Shown here: positions 42,794 to 50,781 of the stretch, one piece after another
Layout: each line of letters opens with the position of its first letter
Position numbering within the stretch: the first letter of the stretch is position 1
DNA from: Actinomycetota bacterium
GTDB taxonomy: Bacteria; Actinomycetota; Acidimicrobiia; Acidimicrobiales; MedAcidi-G1
Assembly: GCA_014381745.1 (NCBI GenBank)
Contig: JACNLA010000023.1
Coordinates: 57,070 to 121,069, forward strand
Reading direction: 5' to 3'
DNA: 64,000 nt
Program-made: the position numbers and the translations under genes
Notes under the pieces: model-generated
Seen by the model: only the letters and a program-made list of their open reading frames with translations
What the model was told of the DNA's origin: nothing
Database searches by the model: none

Positions 42794-43324
42794 CTATTCG
42801 GGCAAGGCCGACAGGATCTCGGTCACCGACGGATAGTCACCCACTGCCCTGCCGACACGCGCCCAGACGACACGGCGTTCCGAGTCCAGAATCACGATGG
42901 CTGGTCGGTCCTCGGTGTGGGGTCGGCTGACCTTCCCCTGCCTCTGCCTGAACATCCCGACGAGCAGGTTCCTTATCGACCGCCAACCCATCAGCTCACC
43001 CTTGGAGAGCTTGTTGTCGAGACCCAGTGCAGTTCGCAGCGTGCCGTCCGGGTCCACCAGCAACTGGAACGGGACCCCACCGTCGAGCAGCCTCTGGGCC
43101 TGGGCATCAGACGCACCGCCAACCGCCATTACGGCCGCATCTCTTTTTGTGAACTCTCCGTGGCGCTCACGCAACTGCGTGAGTAGTTCGAGGCAGGGCG
43201 TTCAGCCGTAGTACCGCAGCACCTGGAGGACGAGATACCTCCGCTGGCCGGGTTCGACTGCGACAAGCGAACCGTCGGGTGCCGCCAACTCAACCTCCGG
43301 CACCTGTGCTCCTACGGGGATCAT
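42794..43324 (-). CDS. predicted selenocysteine-containing redoxin (AhpC/TSA-like), in-frame UGA
   Basis: A 176-residue thioredoxin-fold protein read through one in-frame TGA (43202-43204, codon 41). The N-terminal part MIPVGAQVPEVELAAPDG is a standard AhpC/TSA start. It leads to LVLQVLRYYG-U-TPC, so the TGA stands where the first Cys of a CxxC (here UxxC, with Cys44) belongs. After the TGA the frame stays open for 135 codons and reads as redoxin: VPFQLLVDPDGTLRTALGL, then PAIVILDSERRVVWARVGR. A perfect stem-loop lies 19-36 nt after the TGA. The ATG at 43324 is 15 nt after ybjQ. The alternative is a recent nonsense mutation or a sequencing error. selA/B/C/D are not in this window. Confidence 0.78.
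43166..43183 (-). promoter_or_regulatory. candidate bacterial SECIS hairpin
   Basis: On the coding (minus) strand CTCACGC-AGTT-GCGTGAG forms a perfect 7-bp stem with a 4-nt AGUU loop. The loop begins 26 nt after the TGA. A short apical loop with a G within its first two bases, 16-37 nt after the UGA, is the published general pattern for bacterial SECIS elements (from memory). Confidence 0.72.
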
Positions 43325-43339
43325 CGTCTGATTCGCGGC

Positions 43340-43666
43340 TCAGGCCGGCTCGGTCGAGACAGCCGTGCCGTAGGCGAGTATCTCGGCCGCGTTGCCCATT
43401 ATCTGTGAGGTGGTCAACCGAACGTTGACAACGGAGTCGGCCCCCAACTCGACGGCATGGGCTCCCATGCGTTCGAGAGCCTGCGTGCGGGCGTCGGCCA
43501 GCATGGACGAATACGACTTGATCTCACCACCGACTATGGACTTGAGTCCTGCACCGATGTCCTTACCTATGTGCTTGGCCCTGACCGTGGAGCCGATAGC
43601 CACGCCATGCGAGGCCACCACGGTCCGACCAGGCACCCCCTCGGTGGTCGAAAACTCCACCCTCAT
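43340..43666 (-). CDS. YbjQ/UPF0145 family protein
   Basis: A 108-residue YbjQ-type protein (heavy-metal-binding-like domain). Marks are GRTVVASHGVAIGSTVRAKHIGKDI and ALERMGAHAVELGADSVVNVRL, ending in EILAYGTAV. These proteins form pentameric rings; the function is unknown. It overlaps the upstream gene by 4 nt and is followed after 15 nt by the redoxin gene. Confidence 0.93.
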   Translation of the reverse strand: MRVEFSTTEGVPGRTVVASHGVAIGSTVRAKHIGKDIGAGLKSIVGGEIKSYSSMLADARTQALERMGAHAVELGADSVVNVRLTTSQIMGNAAEILAYGTAVSTEPA

Positions 43667-43959
43667 GCCCGTGTTCCGCTGAAGCTGGCCGTACCGAAGG
43701 CCCCCAACTTGGCCTCGCCGTTGATCTCGTCGCCGCTGACGGTGGCCGTTGACTCAACCTTTATCGGCATCGGCGAGGTCATGTTGACCGTCCACGAGAG
43801 CGTGTCGCCGTCGATCGTGCCGTCCTCGAGGTCGAGTGAGCCCTGTGGACCGGACATGGTTCCGGTGAGGACCCCACCCTCGGTGGCGAATGTGAGGGTG
43901 CCCGCCTGGGCTCCCATCGGTGTGTTCATCGTTACGTTCCAGGTGCCGTCGGCGCTCAT
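43663..43959 (-). CDS. small beta-rich conserved hypothetical protein
   Basis: A 98-residue protein that begins MSADGTWNVTMNTPMGAQ and alternates short strands with Gly/Thr turns (LTGTMSGPQGSLDLEDG, then LSWTVNMTSPMPIKVE). This suggests a small beta-barrel or lipocalin-like fold. I know the pattern from unannotated proteins but have no function for it. There is no signal peptide. AGGA precedes the ATG at 43959; the longer frame is antisense or part of eamA. It overlaps ybjQ by 4 nt, so it belongs to the operon with ybjQ and the predicted selenoprotein. Confidence 0.7.
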   Translation of the reverse strand: MSADGTWNVTMNTPMGAQAGTLTFATEGGVLTGTMSGPQGSLDLEDGTIDGDTLSWTVNMTSPMPIKVESTATVSGDEINGEAKLGAFGTASFSGTRA

Positions 43960-44008
43960 GTTCCTGATTCCTCCATGTCGGTTGTGGGATCGGTTGAACA
44001 GTAGACCC

Positions 44009-44914
44009 TCAGGTTCGGGAATCTCCCGTCGCGGCCACAGGTCGGGCATCCCGTCGCACCACAAATACCAACACGCCGATCACCACCACCATTCCCAGGC
44101 CCTGAATGAGGTTGATCTGCTGGCCGACCGCCAGCCATGCGCCCGCACCTGACAGGACAGGAATCGAAAGGGTCAGCATCCCCGCCAGCGACAGGGGAAT
44201 GTGCAGGTGCGCCCAGTTCATGAGCAGGTGACCCGTACCCGGAACAGCAAGAAGGGCGGCCAACCAGACCCACTGGGGGCCACTGGGGAACGGAACCGCG
44301 ATCGTTCCGGCGTCGACGGCTGCCAGAGGCAGGAGGACCAGCGCCCCCACGGCCATCGACACGGTCTGGAGGGTGAACGTGTCGACCCGGTTGCGCACGT
44401 CCTTTACGACAACGAAGTAGGCAGCGAAGAGAATCATCGCAAGAGCAGCCAGCGCGTCACCACGCAGGTTGACGCCCATGTCGGTCCCGGCACCGAACAT
44501 GACCAGCGCCACGCCTCCGAGCGCCACCAGAGCAGCCCCCACCAGCCATGGCCCGACATCTTCCCTGAAACGGCGGGATGCCACGGCCATGAGCACGATC
44601 GGCTGCATAGCGCCGATCGTCGTGGCGTTGGCAACGGTCGTTGAATGCAGCGCCACGAAGAACACGCCTATCTCCAGGCCGATGACGGCCCCTGCGGGGG
44701 CAACCAGACGAACCGTCCGGAGCGAGATCCGGCGTCCTCCTGCATAGAGGACGGCCCCGTAGAGGACGGCCCCGAGAAGCAGACGCCAGAAAGCGATCTG
44801 GAGTCCGGGGAGGTCGAGGCTCACCACCATCACGTTGCCGGCGGACCAGCAGGCGACCGCAGCCGCCGCCGCCAGGCGTCCGGTGCCACCGTGTTCAGAT
44901 AGCTCCGACAACAT
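44009..44914 (-). CDS. EamA/DMT-superfamily transporter
   Basis: A 301-residue drug/metabolite transporter with ten predicted membrane segments in two EamA repeats (about residues 15-140 and 155-290). AFWRLLLGAVLYG, then ATTIGAMQPIVLMAVA and MNWAHLHIPLSLAGMLTLSIPV are typical EamA segments. Substrate unknown. A TAGGGT -10 box is 6 nt before the ATG. It may head the operon that contains the 98-residue protein, ybjQ and the redoxin (49-nt gap). Confidence 0.9.
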   Translation of the reverse strand: MLSELSEHGGTGRLAAAAAVACWSAGNVMVVSLDLPGLQIAFWRLLLGAVLYGAVLYAGGRRISLRTVRLVAPAGAVIGLEIGVFFVALHSTTVANATTIGAMQPIVLMAVASRRFREDVGPWLVGAALVALGGVALVMFGAGTDMGVNLRGDALAALAMILFAAYFVVVKDVRNRVDTFTLQTVSMAVGALVLLPLAAVDAGTIAVPFPSGPQWVWLAALLAVPGTGHLLMNWAHLHIPLSLAGMLTLSIPVLSGAGAWLAVGQQINLIQGLGMVVVIGVLVFVVRRDARPVAATGDSRT

Positions 44915-44920
44915 GGGAGC

Positions 44921-44926
44921 ACCCTA
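44921..44926 (-). promoter_or_regulatory. -10 element of the eamA-type gene (leaderless)
   Basis: TAGGGT on the minus strand, 6 nt before the ATG at 44914. Confidence 0.5.
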
Positions 44927-45015
44927 GGTGCGGGCACCGACGACCGGACCAGACTGTGGGTCAGGTGATCGGTTACCCTCCCCGACCTGAACATGACAAC
45001 GGCGATCGCAAATTC

Positions 45016-45780
45016 ATGAGGGTTCTTGTAACCAACGACGACGGCATCGACTCACCGGGGCTGCATGCCATGGCGGTTGCCGTGCTGGAACAGGGCTGGA
45101 TACCGGTCGTCGCAGGCCCAACGACGGACTGGAGCGGCGGGTCCGCAGCACTCGGGCCGCTGGACGACCCCAGCCGGGTCGACATCAGGGCAGTCAGCCT
45201 TCCGGACCTGTCGGGAGTGTCGTCACATGCAGTCAGTGCCCCACCGGCGCTGATAGTCGGCCTTGCTGCCCTCGGGGTCTTCGGCGGCACCGTCGACCTG
45301 GTGCTGGCCGGCGTCAACCAAGGCCTCAACACCGGGTCCTCCACCCTCTACTCGGCGACCATCGGTGCCGTTCTGGCAGGAAGGCAGCGCGGCCTTTCGG
45401 GGCTGGCCCTCAGCCAGGTGGACAGCCGGCAGACCGGAACCCCACAACTCTGGTCCTCGGCGACCGACCTCGCCATGCCGATGGTCCACTGGCTCGCTGA
45501 CCGAACCGAGATCATCTCGCTGAACGTGAACGTTCCGAACCTGCCGGTGAATGAGATCCGTGGAGTGCACCAGGCGACCCTTGCTCCCAAGAGCACGATC
45601 CAGACCGAGGTCACAGGCCAGGACGAGAGCGGGATCACCTTCGACCTGTCACAGACCGCCGACGCAATGCCAGAGGGTTCCGACACCGCTCTGCTGCGCA
45701 CCGGCAGTGCAACGGTCTCGGCGATAACCGGACCGGCGATCGCCGAAGGCCTCACGCTGCCGGTTACGGACTGGGATTGA
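45016..45780 (+). CDS. surE: SurE-type 5'-nucleotidase
   Basis: A 254-residue SurE family protein. The metal-binding N-terminus is VLVTNDDGIDSPGL (Asp-Asp). The Ser/Asn metal ligand positions are WSGGSAA and GVNQGLNTGSSTLYSATIGA. It would remove phosphate from nucleoside monophosphates. ATG at 45016; the longer frame has a poor N-terminus. It lies 84 nt before phnD on the same strand, and a phosphorus theme is plausible. Confidence 0.9.
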   Translation: MRVLVTNDDGIDSPGLHAMAVAVLEQGWIPVVAGPTTDWSGGSAALGPLDDPSRVDIRAVSLPDLSGVSSHAVSAPPALIVGLAALGVFGGTVDLVLAGVNQGLNTGSSTLYSATIGAVLAGRQRGLSGLALSQVDSRQTGTPQLWSSATDLAMPMVHWLADRTEIISLNVNVPNLPVNEIRGVHQATLAPKSTIQTEVTGQDESGITFDLSQTADAMPEGSDTALLRTGSATVSAITGPAIAEGLTLPVTDWD

Positions 45781-45864
45781 CCGTCAGCAGACGCAACTGC
45801 CACGAGAAGGTGGGAGCGTGACTAGTGTGCAGACCAATCCACCGAGCCCATCAAGGGGGGACCC

Positions 45865-46929
45865 GTGAGAGCAACAAAGATTCTTGCCGTACTGCTGGCC
45901 GTCATGGTCGTGGCAACCGGCTGTAGCAGCAGTTCCGAGAGCCAGAAGTCCGATGCTGCCTGGCCCGACAAGATCACCTTCGGATTCGTTCCGAGCACCG
46001 AGCAGGAGAACCTGCAGGACCAGGTTCAGCCGTTCGTCGACATGCTGTCGACCTCACTCGGAATCGAGGTCGAAGGTGTCGTAACCACCGACTACACGGG
46101 CCTCGTCACGGCCATGGGAACCGGCAAGGCCGACCTTGCGGCGTTCGGGCCATTCGGCTACGTGTTGGCCAAGCAGCAGTTCGGCAACATTGAGCCGTTG
46201 GTGCAGGCGATCCGCTACGGCGCAGCCACGTACCACGGCCAGTGGATGACGAACGATCCCAGCCTCTGCGACTCGGCAGTCGAACCTGCAACAGCACTGG
46301 AGAACAGCGCAGATGGCGTTGTGCAGGTCGGAGCCCTCGACGCTGTCGCCCTGCAGGTTGGCGTCTACTTCGGCGATGCCGGCAAGGCGCTCGGCGAGAC
46401 CAGGGATAACGGACCCGTGTCACCCGGTTCCGCCTGCATAGCCGACCTTTCCAAGGTAAAGGGCAAGCGTGTCGCCTTCACCTCCGAGAGCTCCACATCG
46501 GGTTACATCTTCCCGGCGCTCCAGCTCACCAACGCCGGAATCGACCCGGTCAACGACATCACGCCGATCTTCTCAGGCGGCCATGACGCTTCGGTTGCCG
46601 CCGTCTACAGCGGCGACGCCGACATCGGTGTCTCCTACGACGACGCACGCCGTGCGCTCCGCAAGGAGAAGTTGGACGTAGGCGAGAAGGTGATCGTGTT
46701 CAACCTCACCGATGAGGTTCCAAACGACGTGATCGCCGTGTCCAGCCTGCTACCAGCTTCGCTGAAGACCGCCATCTACGACTCCATCGCCATCTACCTC
46801 TCCACCGAGGAGGGCGAGGCTGTAATGGACGAGATCACCGGCTGGACCGACATTCGCCCGGCGCTGGAATCTGACTTCGACGTCGTCCGCGAGGCGGCCA
46901 GCACCCTCGGAATTACCGAGGCAGGCTGA
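45865..46929 (+). CDS. phnD: phosphonate/phosphite ABC transporter substrate-binding lipoprotein
   Basis: A 354-residue PhnD-type binding protein. The signal peptide ends with a lipobox VATGC (Cys20). The mature part has KITFGFVPSTEQENL, then AAFGPFGYVLA. The Ser/Thr-rich ligand motif ESSTSGYIFPALQL binds the phosphonate oxygens in this family. It has an insert of about 40 residues (around 125-190) compared with short PhnD proteins. A strong AAGGGGGG lies before the GTG start. The exact substrate (phosphonate, phosphite or phosphate) cannot be told. Confidence 0.93.
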   Translation: MRATKILAVLLAVMVVATGCSSSSESQKSDAAWPDKITFGFVPSTEQENLQDQVQPFVDMLSTSLGIEVEGVVTTDYTGLVTAMGTGKADLAAFGPFGYVLAKQQFGNIEPLVQAIRYGAATYHGQWMTNDPSLCDSAVEPATALENSADGVVQVGALDAVALQVGVYFGDAGKALGETRDNGPVSPGSACIADLSKVKGKRVAFTSESSTSGYIFPALQLTNAGIDPVNDITPIFSGGHDASVAAVYSGDADIGVSYDDARRALRKEKLDVGEKVIVFNLTDEVPNDVIAVSSLLPASLKTAIYDSIAIYLSTEEGEAVMDEITGWTDIRPALESDFDVVREAASTLGITEAG

Positions 46930-46963
46930 CGGCAACGAGTCGAATCCTGATCTCGACACCCTG

Positions 46964-47761
46964 GTGATTCGGCTCGAAGACCTCTCGGTCACATACCCCG
47001 GGGGGGTTGAGGCTCTCCGTGGCATCGACCTGACGATTGACGACGGCGAGTTCGTCGTCGTGGTCGGGTTGTCCGGGGCAGGAAAGTCAACCCTGCTCCG
47101 TGTGCTCAACGGTCTGGTAACGGCCACCTCGGGTTCTGTCGTAGTTGATGGAACCCAGGTGGTCGGTGCATCACCGGCCACCCTCCGTCAGGTCAGGTCG
47201 CGGATCGGGATGATCTTCCAGACCTTCAACCTCGTTAACCGGACCAGCGTGTTGAACAACGTGCTGATGGGTCGACTGTCTGTGGTCCCGGCATGGCGTT
47301 CCACACTCGGCCTCTGGCCGGCCGAGGACCGGGAGGCGGCAATGGTCGCTCTGGAGCGTGTGGGCATTGTCGACAAGGCCTATGTGAGGGCGTCAAACCT
47401 GTCGGGGGGGCAACAGCAGCGGGTTGGCATTGCTCGCGCCCTTGCCCAGGAGCCGCGCCTGATGCTGGCCGACGAGCCGGTCGCCGCCCTGGACCCGGTC
47501 ACCAGCCGCCAGGTCATGGGAGACCTCCAGAAGATCAACCGAGAACTCGGCATCACCACGCTGGTGAACCTGCACTTTCTTGATCTGGCAAAGGAGTACG
47601 GGCGCCGCCTGATCGGACTGAGGGACGGCGAGATGGTGTTCGACGGTGACATAGCCGACGTCACCGACGAGACGTTTCGCGACATCTACGGCCGCTCAAT
47701 CACCGACGAGGACCTTCTGGCCATGGGAGATTCACCTGCGGACGGCACGGAGGACGTGTGA
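46964..47761 (+). CDS. phnC: phosphonate ABC transporter ATP-binding protein
   Basis: A 265-residue ATPase of the PhnC type. Walker A is GLSGAGKST, the signature is LSGGQQQRVGIARAL, and Walker B leads into LADEPVAALDP. The PhnC-specific run GMIFQTFNLVNRTSVLNNVLMG is present. GTG start. It overlaps the first phnE by 4 nt (GTGA). Confidence 0.96.
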   Translation: MIRLEDLSVTYPGGVEALRGIDLTIDDGEFVVVVGLSGAGKSTLLRVLNGLVTATSGSVVVDGTQVVGASPATLRQVRSRIGMIFQTFNLVNRTSVLNNVLMGRLSVVPAWRSTLGLWPAEDREAAMVALERVGIVDKAYVRASNLSGGQQQRVGIARALAQEPRLMLADEPVAALDPVTSRQVMGDLQKINRELGITTLVNLHFLDLAKEYGRRLIGLRDGEMVFDGDIADVTDETFRDIYGRSITDEDLLAMGDSPADGTEDV

Positions 47762-48558
47762 CGCCCACCCCCGGGCAGTCAAACCGTCCGGTAAGGCCGC
47801 GCCTACGTACCCGGACCGTGAGCATTGCCGCCGCACTCACCGCGTTCACCGTCTTCGCCGCCAGGGAGGTCGGCTTTGACCCCTCCACCTTCTGGGAGGT
47901 CTGGTCCAACCCGCTCTGGGAGAAATTCTGGCCCATTCCATGGGACTGGGTATTTGACAGCGGCAACGTCCTACAGCCTTTCGTGGAAACGTTCCAGATA
48001 GCGACCATCTCCACGATTCTGGGATGCGGGCTGGCACTACCGGTCAGCTTCGCAATGTCGTCGCTGACGGCCCCAAACAGGCCTACCTACCTGGTCAGCC
48101 GGGCGGTCATGAACGTGGTCAGGGCCGTGCCGGACCTCTTCTGGGCCAAGCTGATGGTCACAGCCATCGGCATCGGTGCGTTCGCCGGTTCATGGGCGCT
48201 CACGATCTTCTCTCTGGCTGTGATGGTCAAGTTGTTCTCCGAGACCGTCGACGGGGCCGACCCCGGGCCTCTCGAGGCCGCAAGGGCGGCAGGTGGCCGA
48301 CACGCTCCTGCACTGCGGACAGGCATTCTCCCCACCGTGTTTCCCGACTACGTGGCACATTCCCTCTACGTGTTCGAATTGAACGTCCGTGCATCGGTGG
48401 TTCTGGGGCTGGTAGGCGCTGGGGGAATCGGCCGCGTTCTGGAGGCACAGCGTCAGTTCTTCCGCTTCGACCGGGTGCTGGGGATGCTTGTGATCATCTT
48501 TGTGGTTGTCTGGATAATTGAACAGGTCAGCGTGTCGCTCAGGAAGCGGCTGATCTGA
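47758..48558 (+). CDS. phnE: phosphonate ABC transporter permease 1
   Basis: A 266-residue PhnE permease with a binding-protein-dependent (BPD) transport domain. The EAA loop is DPGPLEAARAAGGRHAPALRTGILP, followed by SVVLGLVGAGGIG. About six membrane segments. GTG start overlapping the phnC stop. It probably forms a heterodimer with the next gene product. Confidence 0.95.
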   Translation: MTPTPGQSNRPVRPRLRTRTVSIAAALTAFTVFAAREVGFDPSTFWEVWSNPLWEKFWPIPWDWVFDSGNVLQPFVETFQIATISTILGCGLALPVSFAMSSLTAPNRPTYLVSRAVMNVVRAVPDLFWAKLMVTAIGIGAFAGSWALTIFSLAVMVKLFSETVDGADPGPLEAARAAGGRHAPALRTGILPTVFPDYVAHSLYVFELNVRASVVLGLVGAGGIGRVLEAQRQFFRFDRVLGMLVIIFVVVWIIEQVSVSLRKRLI

Positions 48559-48559
48559 G

Positions 48560-49429
48560 ATGACAGCAACCACCCGAAGGCCGGCTGCACCCCGGGGTGC
48601 GAGGGAACGCCGCTGGACGGTGGCGCTCGTGATCGTGGTGGCCATGGTCTGGTCTGTTTCGGGGCTGAACGTGACCCTCGACCGGCTTCTGGGAGCACCT
48701 GGTGACGCATGGGCGATCCTGCGACAGATGGTTCCACCGGCGTTCGCCAGGGTCCACGAGCGTGGAGCGGTCGGAAAGGTCTTCGAGTCGGTCTACATCG
48801 CATGGATCGGCACCGTCATCGGCGCCCTCCTGTCCCTCCCGCTGGCGTTCCTGGCTGCCCACAACGTTGCCCCCGTTTGGATCAGGGTGCCCATTCGTCA
48901 GCTCTTCAACGCAATCCGGGCCGTTCCCGAGCTCATCCTGGCGGTGATCCTGATACCGATTACCGGGCTGGGCCCATGGGCCGGGACCCTGGCAATCGGT
49001 ATCCACTCGATCGGAACGCTCGGCAAGTGGGCAACCGAGTCGATCGAGAGCATCGACTCCGGCCCAATCGAGGCTGTCGAGTCAACCGGTGGCCGCTGGG
49101 TGAGCAACATGCGCTGGGCCGTGTTTCCCCAGGTCATGTCAACCATCAGCTCCTATTGGCTGTTCAGGTTCGAGATCAACGTGCGTGCATCGGCTGTGCT
49201 CGGGATGATCGGTGCCGGTGGCGTGGGCTCCGAGTTGGTATCCCACCTGGTGTTCCGTGACTTCCCTGCGGCCAGCGCTGTCCTGGTCCTGACCGTCGGC
49301 GTGGTGTTGACCATAGACACCATCTCGGCGGCGGTACGTCGGCGGATCATCACCGGAAGCGTCGGAAAAAGCGAACCTTCCCGCTCCGCTGAGGCCCTGT
49401 CGGACCTGACCGGCATCAAACAGAGATGA
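48560..49429 (+). CDS. phnE: phosphonate ABC transporter permease 2
   Basis: A 289-residue second PhnE permease. The EAA loop is SGPIEAVESTGGRWVSNMRWAVFP, then SAVLGMIGAGGVGSEL. N-terminal helix at residues 20-40 and about five further membrane segments. ATG one base after the first phnE stop. Two adjacent phnE genes are common in this transporter type. Confidence 0.95.
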   Translation: MTATTRRPAAPRGARERRWTVALVIVVAMVWSVSGLNVTLDRLLGAPGDAWAILRQMVPPAFARVHERGAVGKVFESVYIAWIGTVIGALLSLPLAFLAAHNVAPVWIRVPIRQLFNAIRAVPELILAVILIPITGLGPWAGTLAIGIHSIGTLGKWATESIESIDSGPIEAVESTGGRWVSNMRWAVFPQVMSTISSYWLFRFEINVRASAVLGMIGAGGVGSELVSHLVFRDFPAASAVLVLTVGVVLTIDTISAAVRRRIITGSVGKSEPSRSAEALSDLTGIKQR

Positions 49430-49451
49430 GAGAACACGGAAGGAATCGCCG

Positions 49452-49742
49452 ATGAGCGCATACGTAATCGTTGACACCTCGATCCTGGACCAGGACGCCT
49501 ACGAGGGCTACAAGGCCCTGGCGGCGCCCCTCGTCGAGGCGTTCGGTGGCGTCTATCGGGCCCGCGGTGGCGAGTTGGACGTGCGGGAGGACGACCTGTG
49601 GTCCCCGACCCGCCTCGTCATCGTGGAGTTCCCGGACATGGCAGCCGCCCGGACATTCCTTGATTCGGACGAATACGCACCCGTGGCGGCAATCCGCCAC
49701 GCCAACGCCCGCTGCACCGCTGTGATCGTGGACGGCGTGTAA
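49452..49742 (+). CDS. DUF1330 family protein
   Basis: A 96-residue DUF1330 (dimeric alpha/beta barrel) protein. The family pattern is clear: SAYVIVDTSILDQDAYEGYKALAAP, then YRARGGELDV and PTRLVIVEFPDMAAARTF. Function unknown. 22 nt after phnE, so it may be part of the same transcript. A GGAAGG ribosome binding site precedes the ATG. Confidence 0.92.
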   Translation: MSAYVIVDTSILDQDAYEGYKALAAPLVEAFGGVYRARGGELDVREDDLWSPTRLVIVEFPDMAAARTFLDSDEYAPVAAIRHANARCTAVIVDGV

Positions 49743-49796
49743 CGCCCCTTATCTGCCGGATCATCTGTCCACCGAGTTGCCATAACCTGTGTCGCC

Positions 49797-50735
49797 ATGA
49801 TCATGGGTATCGACGTCGGCGGCACCAACGCACGTGCCGTTCTGATCGACCCGGTCGACAATCAGATTCTGGACCGCCGCCAGGCGTCAAGTGCAGGCAC
49901 GGGCCCCCAGTTGGTCTCAACCCTCGCTGCCCTCGTCGAACACATGGTCGGCGGATCCGGCGAATCGGTTGATGCGATCGGCCTTGCCGTGGCGGGCCTC
50001 GCACATAGGTCGGGTGTCATCCGCTACTCCCCGAACCTGCCCGACCTCGTGGAGTTCCCGATCGGCCCGGAGCTTGAGGAGCTGGTCGACCGGCCCATAG
50101 TGCTCAGCAACGACGCCACTGCCGGTGCACTGGCCGAGCACCTCATGGGGGCGGGTCGCGGCTGTGACAACTTCGGCTTCGTGACCCTGGGCACCGGCAT
50201 CGGTACCGGCTTTGTCCTGGACGGCCACCTGATCCGGGGCACCAGTGGATTCGCCGGCGAGTCCGGCCACATGGTCGTGGACCTGGACGGCCCGGTTCAC
50301 GTGACCGGCCGACAGGGGCCGTGGGAGTACTTCGGTTCGGGCAACGCACTCGGGAGGCTGGGCCGAGAGGCGGCCGCCGACGGAAGCTTTCCTGCAGGAG
50401 TGTCCATGGCCGGCTCGGTCGACGCCATCACTGGACAGCACGTCTCCGACGCCCTCGCAGACGGAGACACCGATGCTGCACGCATCTTCGATGGTTTCTG
50501 TCGCCTCGTGGCTGTCGGTGTGGCCAACCTGGTGATGATCCTGGATCTTGGGCGAATCGTCATCGGTGGTGGCCTGGTGCAAATCGGTGAACCGCTGAGC
50601 TCTGGGATTCAGGCCCATCTGGGCCAGCTGGTCGTGGGGTCAGAGCACCGGCCGCCGGTAGAGGTGGTGCTGGCTGATCTGGGGTCGGATGCCGGAGCCC
50701 TCGGTGCGGGCCTAATGGCCGCAGAGTTGCTCTGA
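49797..50735 (+). CDS. ROK-family sugar kinase without zinc-binding cysteines
   Basis: A 312-residue ROK protein. The ATP phosphate-1 loop is IMGIDVGGTNARAVLID. The catalytic Asp is in LSNDATAGALAEH, and GTGIGTGFVLDG is the phosphate-2 motif. The ESGHMVV keeps the zinc and substrate His. But the usual CxCGxxGCxE zinc motif reads VHVTGRQGPWEYFGSG, with all three cysteines lost. A glucokinase-like or N-acetylhexosamine kinase role is possible; substrate unknown. A TAACCT -10-like box lies 8 nt upstream. Confidence 0.85.
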   Translation: MIMGIDVGGTNARAVLIDPVDNQILDRRQASSAGTGPQLVSTLAALVEHMVGGSGESVDAIGLAVAGLAHRSGVIRYSPNLPDLVEFPIGPELEELVDRPIVLSNDATAGALAEHLMGAGRGCDNFGFVTLGTGIGTGFVLDGHLIRGTSGFAGESGHMVVDLDGPVHVTGRQGPWEYFGSGNALGRLGREAAADGSFPAGVSMAGSVDAITGQHVSDALADGDTDAARIFDGFCRLVAVGVANLVMILDLGRIVIGGGLVQIGEPLSSGIQAHLGQLVVGSEHRPPVEVVLADLGSDAGALGAGLMAAELL

Positions 50736-50769
50736 CCCGGTCCTCAGAGGCTGGAGCAACCGCGCCTCG

Positions 50770-50775
50770 TACCAT
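50770..50775 (+). promoter_or_regulatory. -10 element of the SLC13-type gene (leaderless)
   Basis: TACCAT, 6 nt before the GTG at 50782. It supports that GTG over the one 3 nt upstream. Confidence 0.4.
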
Positions 50776-50781
50776 CAGGTG

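Noticed and set aside
42794..43174. A separate 126-residue gene starting after the TGA
   Set aside because: It would lack the first beta strand and active site of the redoxin fold. The upstream 40 codons complete the fold in the same frame.
42794..43324. Simple pseudogene by nonsense mutation
   Set aside because: Cannot be excluded, but the frame is otherwise intact, the TGA sits exactly at a redox Cys position and a SECIS-like hairpin follows. Kept as the alternative in the feature entry.
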